From Acidobacteriota bacterium (GTDB lineage: Bacteria; Acidobacteriota; Terriglobia; Versatilivoradales; Versatilivoraceae), in the NCBI GenBank assembly GCA_028875135.1, contig JAPPFQ010000243.1, forward strand, positions 1-9,246: a stretch of DNA of 9,246 bases, read 5' to 3'. The notes beneath the pieces were generated by a model that was given only the letters and a program-made list of their open reading frames with translations, made no database searches and was not told the origin of the DNA. Position numbers and translations under genes: made by a program. Each line of letters starts with the position of its first letter. The stretch's first letter is position 1. Below are positions 5,804 through 9,246 of this stretch, in pieces.

Positions 5804-8566
5804 GTGAAACCTTACCGGGCAGCAGCAGCGGCCGCGGCCCTGTTGCTTTGGGCGCAGGGTCTGCCTGCATCGGAGAATCCCTCCGATTTCTTCGAGGAGC
5901 GCATCCGCCCGCTGCTGGCCCAAAACTGCTTCACCTGCCACACCGATTCGCCTCAAAGCGGGCTCCGGCTGGATTCCCGCGAGTCGATCCTGAAGGGCGG
6001 CCAATTGGGTCCCGCCATCCTTCCCGGGGACCCGGAAGCCAGCTTGCTGATCCAGGCGGTTCGGCGCACCCACCCCCGTCTCAAGATGCCGCCCGGAAAT
6101 CCTCTGAATCCCGACCAGGTCCGCGACCTGGAGACCTGGATCCGCAGGGGCGCTTTCTGGCCGGAGGCGCGAGACCAGGCGGCCAAGGCAAAGAGTGAAA
6201 ACGGCCATCCCTACCGCATCACTCCCGAGCAGCGGTCCTTCTGGAGCTTCCGGCCCATCGGCAGGCCGGTGACGCCCGCGACCGTAGACAGTCAATGGCC
6301 GCGCTCGGCCATCGATCGGTTCATCCTGGCCAGGCTGGAGTCCAAGGGAATGCGGCCGGTGAAGACGGCCGGGCGGCGGGTGCTCATTCGGCGGGCCAGC
6401 CTGGACCTGATCGGCCTGCCCCCCACCCCCGAGGAGGTGGAGGCCTTCGTTCGAGACCGCTCGCCTCTGGCCTTCGCCAGGGTGGTCGACCGCCTGCTGG
6501 CCTCTCCCCACTACGGCGAGCGCTGGGGGCGCTACTGGCTGGACCTGGCCCGCTATGCCGACGACCGGCTCAACGACACCCGGGACGATCCCTATCCCAA
6601 CGCCTACCGCTACCGTGACTGGGTGGTGCAAGCTCTCAACCGGGATCTTCCCTACGATCTGTTCGCCAAGGCCCAGATCGCCGGGGACCTGCTTCATCCG
6701 GAGGATCCGGGACGATTCGCGGGCGGTCTCGGCCTTTACGGTCTGAGCCCCCGGTTACCGGACGATCGGGTGGACGTCACCACCCGGACCTTTCTGGGGC
6801 TGACGGTGGCCTGCGCCAAGTGCCACGACCACAAGTACGACCCCATTCCCACCCGTGATTTCTACTCCCTGCAGGGCGTCTTTCAGAGCACCGTATCCCA
6901 TGAATTCCCCCTGGCCCCCGAAGCGGTGGTATCCGAGTACCAGGAGCAGGCCAAGCGCATCGCCGACCTGGAAACCGACCTCAAGGAGTTCCTGAATCGG
7001 GAGACCCTGCAACTGGGCGACATCCTGGCCGGCCAGACCTCCAGGTTCCTGGGAGCCGCCCGCCAGGTGCTGGGAGAATCCGGGTTGCCGGTGGCCGACG
7101 CCGCCCGTCAGGCCGGGCTCGATGCCGAAACCCTGCAACGCTGGATCAACCACCTGAACACCTGGCCCAAGGAGCATCCCTATCTGAACGACTGGCCCCA
7201 GCGGCTCCAGGCTCCCGAGGAAGACTTCCGGAAATGGGCGGACGAGTTTCAGGCCCGGGTGATCTCGGTGTCCCGGGAACAAAAGGTGCTGGACCGCAGG
7301 AACCGGAGCGCTCCCAAGGGGAAGCCGCGCGAGGTGATGGAAGCCGACAAGGCCGGCTTCTGGAACGCCTTCTACTTCAACACCCCCAGACCCGACCTGC
7401 CCTATCGCCCACCGCTGGGCATCTACTACTACGGCGAAGTGAACCAGTATCCCGGAATGGAAATGAAGGTGGTTCCCTTCCTGACGGGCGAGCGCCGGGA
7501 ATACGTGGATGGAGTGCTGGAGGAGATCCGGACCCTGAAGGAGAGTCTGCCTGCCAAGTACGCGTTCCTTCACGCCATCCGGGACTCGGAAAAGCCGGCT
7601 GACCTGAAAGTCCACATCGGCGGCAGCAAGGAGAATCTGGGAGAAACGGCCCCGCGGCGTTTCCTGCAGATCCTGTCGGAGGGAGAACCCCCGCCCTTCC
7701 AAAAGGGAAGCGGCCGCCTGGAACTGGCCGAAGCCATCGCCGATCCCCGCAATCCCCTGACGGCCCGGGTGATGGTCAATCGCATCTGGCTCCACCACTT
7801 CGGACGGGGCATCGTGGGCACCGCCAGCAACTTCGGCCAGTTGGGCGAGCGTCCCACCCATCCTCTGCTGCTGGACTACCTGGCTTCCCGGCTCATCTCC
7901 GGCGGCTGGTCGCTGAAGTCTCTCCATCGCGAGATCATGCTTTCGGCCGCCTACGGCCTCTCCAGCACCCAATCCGACCGCAATGCCGGCCTGGACCCCG
8001 ACAACCGCCTCTACTGGCGCGCCAATCGGCGGCGGCTGGATGCCGAGGCGCTGCGCGACAGCCTGCTGTTCGTCTCGGGGAAACTGGACCCGGCCCTGGG
8101 AGGGCCCCCGCTCTGGTTGACGGAGAACCTGGCCTGGCGCAAGGGGCCCGACGGGGAGCCCGACAAGTACAGCCAGCCGGCCGAGTGGATCCTGACCGAT
8201 TCCAATCGGCGCACCCTCTACGGTTTCGTCAGCCGGCGGCGTCCCGACAAGACCATGACCCTGTTCGACTTCCCCAATCCGACCGCCATCAGCGAAACCC
8301 GCTTCGAGACCTCCACGCCGCTGCAGCGGCTGTTCTTCCTGAACAGCGCCTTTCTGACCCGGCTGTCGGAGGCGCTGGTCGCGCGGCTGGACAGCGGGGG
8401 CGGGGATCCGGCCAGGATCCGCCGGATCTATGGCATTCTCTTCGGCCGCAACCCCACTGCCGAGGAGTTGCGGCTCGGAGGCCGGTTTCTGCGTAAAAAC
8501 GAGAAAAGTTGGCCCCAATACGCCCGGGTGCTGCTGAGCTCCAACGAGTTTCTATACGTGAAGTAG
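5804..8566 (+). CDS. Exported PSCyt1-DUF1549-DUF1553 (Planctomycete-type cytochrome) protein
   Basis: This is a 920-residue secreted protein of unknown function. After a signal peptide (basic start, seven-alanine run and hydrophobic core at 6-17, probable cleavage near A22) come three domains. First is PSCyt1 (about 29-125), cytochrome-c-like, with heme site CFTCH (42-46) and a plausible distal ligand M95 in KMPP. Second is DUF1549/PSCyt2 (about 143-370), with the family's conserved CAKCHDHKYDPI (C337, C340, H341). Third is DUF1553/PSD1 (about 637-890), with RVMVNRIWLHHFGRG and the GERPTHPLLLDYLA block. The region between the last two is variable and partly helical and charged. A GTG start is proposed; AGG lies 4 bases upstream and the signal peptide begins there. 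Both CXXCH motifs could bind heme if cytochrome maturation operates. The gene pairs with the DUF1501 gene downstream, the usual partner. Proposed roles in redox or polysaccharide-linked metabolism are unproven. Confidence 0.93.
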   Translation: MKPYRAAAAAAALLLWAQGLPASENPSDFFEERIRPLLAQNCFTCHTDSPQSGLRLDSRESILKGGQLGPAILPGDPEASLLIQAVRRTHPRLKMPPGNPLNPDQVRDLETWIRRGAFWPEARDQAAKAKSENGHPYRITPEQRSFWSFRPIGRPVTPATVDSQWPRSAIDRFILARLESKGMRPVKTAGRRVLIRRASLDLIGLPPTPEEVEAFVRDRSPLAFARVVDRLLASPHYGERWGRYWLDLARYADDRLNDTRDDPYPNAYRYRDWVVQALNRDLPYDLFAKAQIAGDLLHPEDPGRFAGGLGLYGLSPRLPDDRVDVTTRTFLGLTVACAKCHDHKYDPIPTRDFYSLQGVFQSTVSHEFPLAPEAVVSEYQEQAKRIADLETDLKEFLNRETLQLGDILAGQTSRFLGAARQVLGESGLPVADAARQAGLDAETLQRWINHLNTWPKEHPYLNDWPQRLQAPEEDFRKWADEFQARVISVSREQKVLDRRNRSAPKGKPREVMEADKAGFWNAFYFNTPRPDLPYRPPLGIYYYGEVNQYPGMEMKVVPFLTGERREYVDGVLEEIRTLKESLPAKYAFLHAIRDSEKPADLKVHIGGSKENLGETAPRRFLQILSEGEPPPFQKGSGRLELAEAIADPRNPLTARVMVNRIWLHHFGRGIVGTASNFGQLGERPTHPLLLDYLASRLISGGWSLKSLHREIMLSAAYGLSSTQSDRNAGLDPDNRLYWRANRRRLDAEALRDSLLFVSGKLDPALGGPPLWLTENLAWRKGPDGEPDKYSQPAEWILTDSNRRTLYGFVSRRRPDKTMTLFDFPNPTAISETRFETSTPLQRLFFLNSAFLTRLSEALVARLDSGGGDPARIRRIYGILFGRNPTAEELRLGGRFLRKNEKSWPQYARVLLSSNEFLYVK

Positions 8567-8570
8567 GGAC

Positions 8571-8586
8571 GCCGGCCTTTGCCGGC
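8571..8586. repeat. Intergenic hairpin before the DUF1501 gene
   Basis: GCCGGC, a CTTT loop and GCCGGC again form a fully paired 6-bp GC stem with a 4-base loop. It starts 4 bases after the PSCyt stop and ends directly against the AGGAGAG ribosome site. There is no T-run after it, so it is not a standard terminator. It may stabilise the upstream transcript, impede readthrough or modulate translation of the next gene. Confidence 0.6.
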
Positions 8587-8599
8587 AGGAGAGTTTGCC

Positions 8600-9246
8600 A
8601 TGAATCGTCGCCAGGCACTGAAGAATCTGGGAAGCGGTTTCGGCCTGCTTTCGCTGGCCCATCTGATGGCCCGGACGGGTCTTGTCCGGGAGGCCGCGGG
8701 CGCTGGGGGACTCCACTTTCCCGCCAGGGCCAAGCGGATGGTCTACCTGTGCCTCAACGGCGGGCCCTCCCACGTGGACACCTTCGACCCCAAGCCCATG
8801 CTTGCCAAGTACGACGGGCAGACCGTTCCCGAAAGCATGAAGTTGAAAAACGCCAAGGGCATCCTGATGAAGTCGCCCTTTCGATTCCAGCCGCACGGAC
8901 AGAGCGGACTGGAAGTCAGCGAGATCTTTCCCAAGCTGGCCCGCCTGATCGACGACTGCTGCGTCATTCGCTCCATGCACGGCGACAGCTCGGGTCACGG
9001 CATCAGCCTGCTGCAGATGAACAGCGGTCACCTGACCGCCGGCCATCCCTCCATGGGATCCTGGATCACCTATGGCTTGGGCAGCGACAACCACAATCTG
9101 CCCGGATTCATCGTGCTCTGTCCCGGTCTGCCCGTGATGGGAGCCCAGTTATGGACCTCGGGCTTCCTTCCGTCCGTTCACCAGGGAGCTCACCTGCGCA
9201 ATCGGGACGAATTGGACCCGGCCAAGCTCATTCACTACATCCAGGG
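8600..9246 (+). CDS. DUF1501 family protein, C-terminus cut by window edge
   Basis: 215 codons are present and open to the right edge; full family members are about 430-480 residues, so roughly half is shown. The N-terminus NRRQALK (2-8) followed by a weakly hydrophobic stretch (about 10-23) resembles a twin-arginine export signal, with Ala where the consensus has Phe. The mature part starts with the family hallmark LNGGPSHVDTFDPKP (52-66), then a histidine-containing segment (MHGDSSGHG) and PSMGSWITYGLGS, all typical of DUF1501, which is related to the alkaline-phosphatase/sulfatase fold. The ATG at 8600 has AGGAGAG upstream with 6-7 bases spacing. It is transcribed with the PSCyt protein 33 bases upstream, the customary arrangement. 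The activity and substrate of this family are not established; a hydrolase fold is known, and an enzyme role is inferred. Confidence 0.93.
   Translation, partial: MNRRQALKNLGSGFGLLSLAHLMARTGLVREAAGAGGLHFPARAKRMVYLCLNGGPSHVDTFDPKPMLAKYDGQTVPESMKLKNAKGILMKSPFRFQPHGQSGLEVSEIFPKLARLIDDCCVIRSMHGDSSGHGISLLQMNSGHLTAGHPSMGSWITYGLGSDNHNLPGFIVLCPGLPVMGAQLWTSGFLPSVHQGAHLRNRDELDPAKLIHYIQ

Noticed and set aside
6755..8518. 587-residue open frame on the minus strand inside the PSCyt gene
   Set aside because: It is antisense to a protein with clear DUF1549/DUF1553 motifs. The composition is low-information (Gly/Gln/Val), and no domain is recognisable.

Overview
The window is GC-rich bacterial DNA, densely coding and with good Shine-Dalgarno sites. 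It carries one half of a divergent pair on the minus strand and two gene clusters on the plus strand. There are no RNA genes, insertion sequences, CRISPR arrays or clear terminators. The PSCyt1/PSCyt2/PSD1 (DUF1549/DUF1553) protein followed by a DUF1501 protein is typical of Planctomycetota, Verrucomicrobiota, Acidobacteriota and related environmental lineages. I suspect one of these (an acidobacterium or planctomycete-like organism), but the window alone does not settle the phylum.

Left part (1-1013, minus strand): the N-terminal two thirds of a sodium:solute symporter (SSS family) that runs off the left edge. It is separated by a 210-bp divergent promoter region (1014-1223) from a plus-strand ABC importer. 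That spacer holds a plausible promoter in each direction and a hyphenated palindrome (1133-1147) lying between and across them.

Middle (1224-5473): a complete, tightly packed PotABCD-type ABC importer in the order ATPase, periplasmic binding protein, permease 1, permease 2. Junctions overlap by a few bases or are a few bases apart, so this is surely one operon. The family imports polyamines, opines and related small amines or organic solutes; the substrate here cannot be read from the sequence. Permease 1 has an unusually long segment of about 140 residues between its first and second membrane helices.

Next (5515-5727): a 70-residue ribbon-helix-helix (CopG/antitoxin-like) DNA-binding protein with its own candidate extended -10 promoter overlapped by an inverted repeat. 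This looks like an autoregulatory operator. No toxin gene lies beside it.

Right part (5804-9246): a 920-residue exported protein with a cytochrome-c-like N-terminus (PSCyt1), DUF1549 and DUF1553, followed after a 33-bp gap with a hairpin by a DUF1501 protein with a twin-arginine-like leader, cut by the right edge. The pair is a widespread but functionally uncharacterised module, and is the least understood biology in the window.
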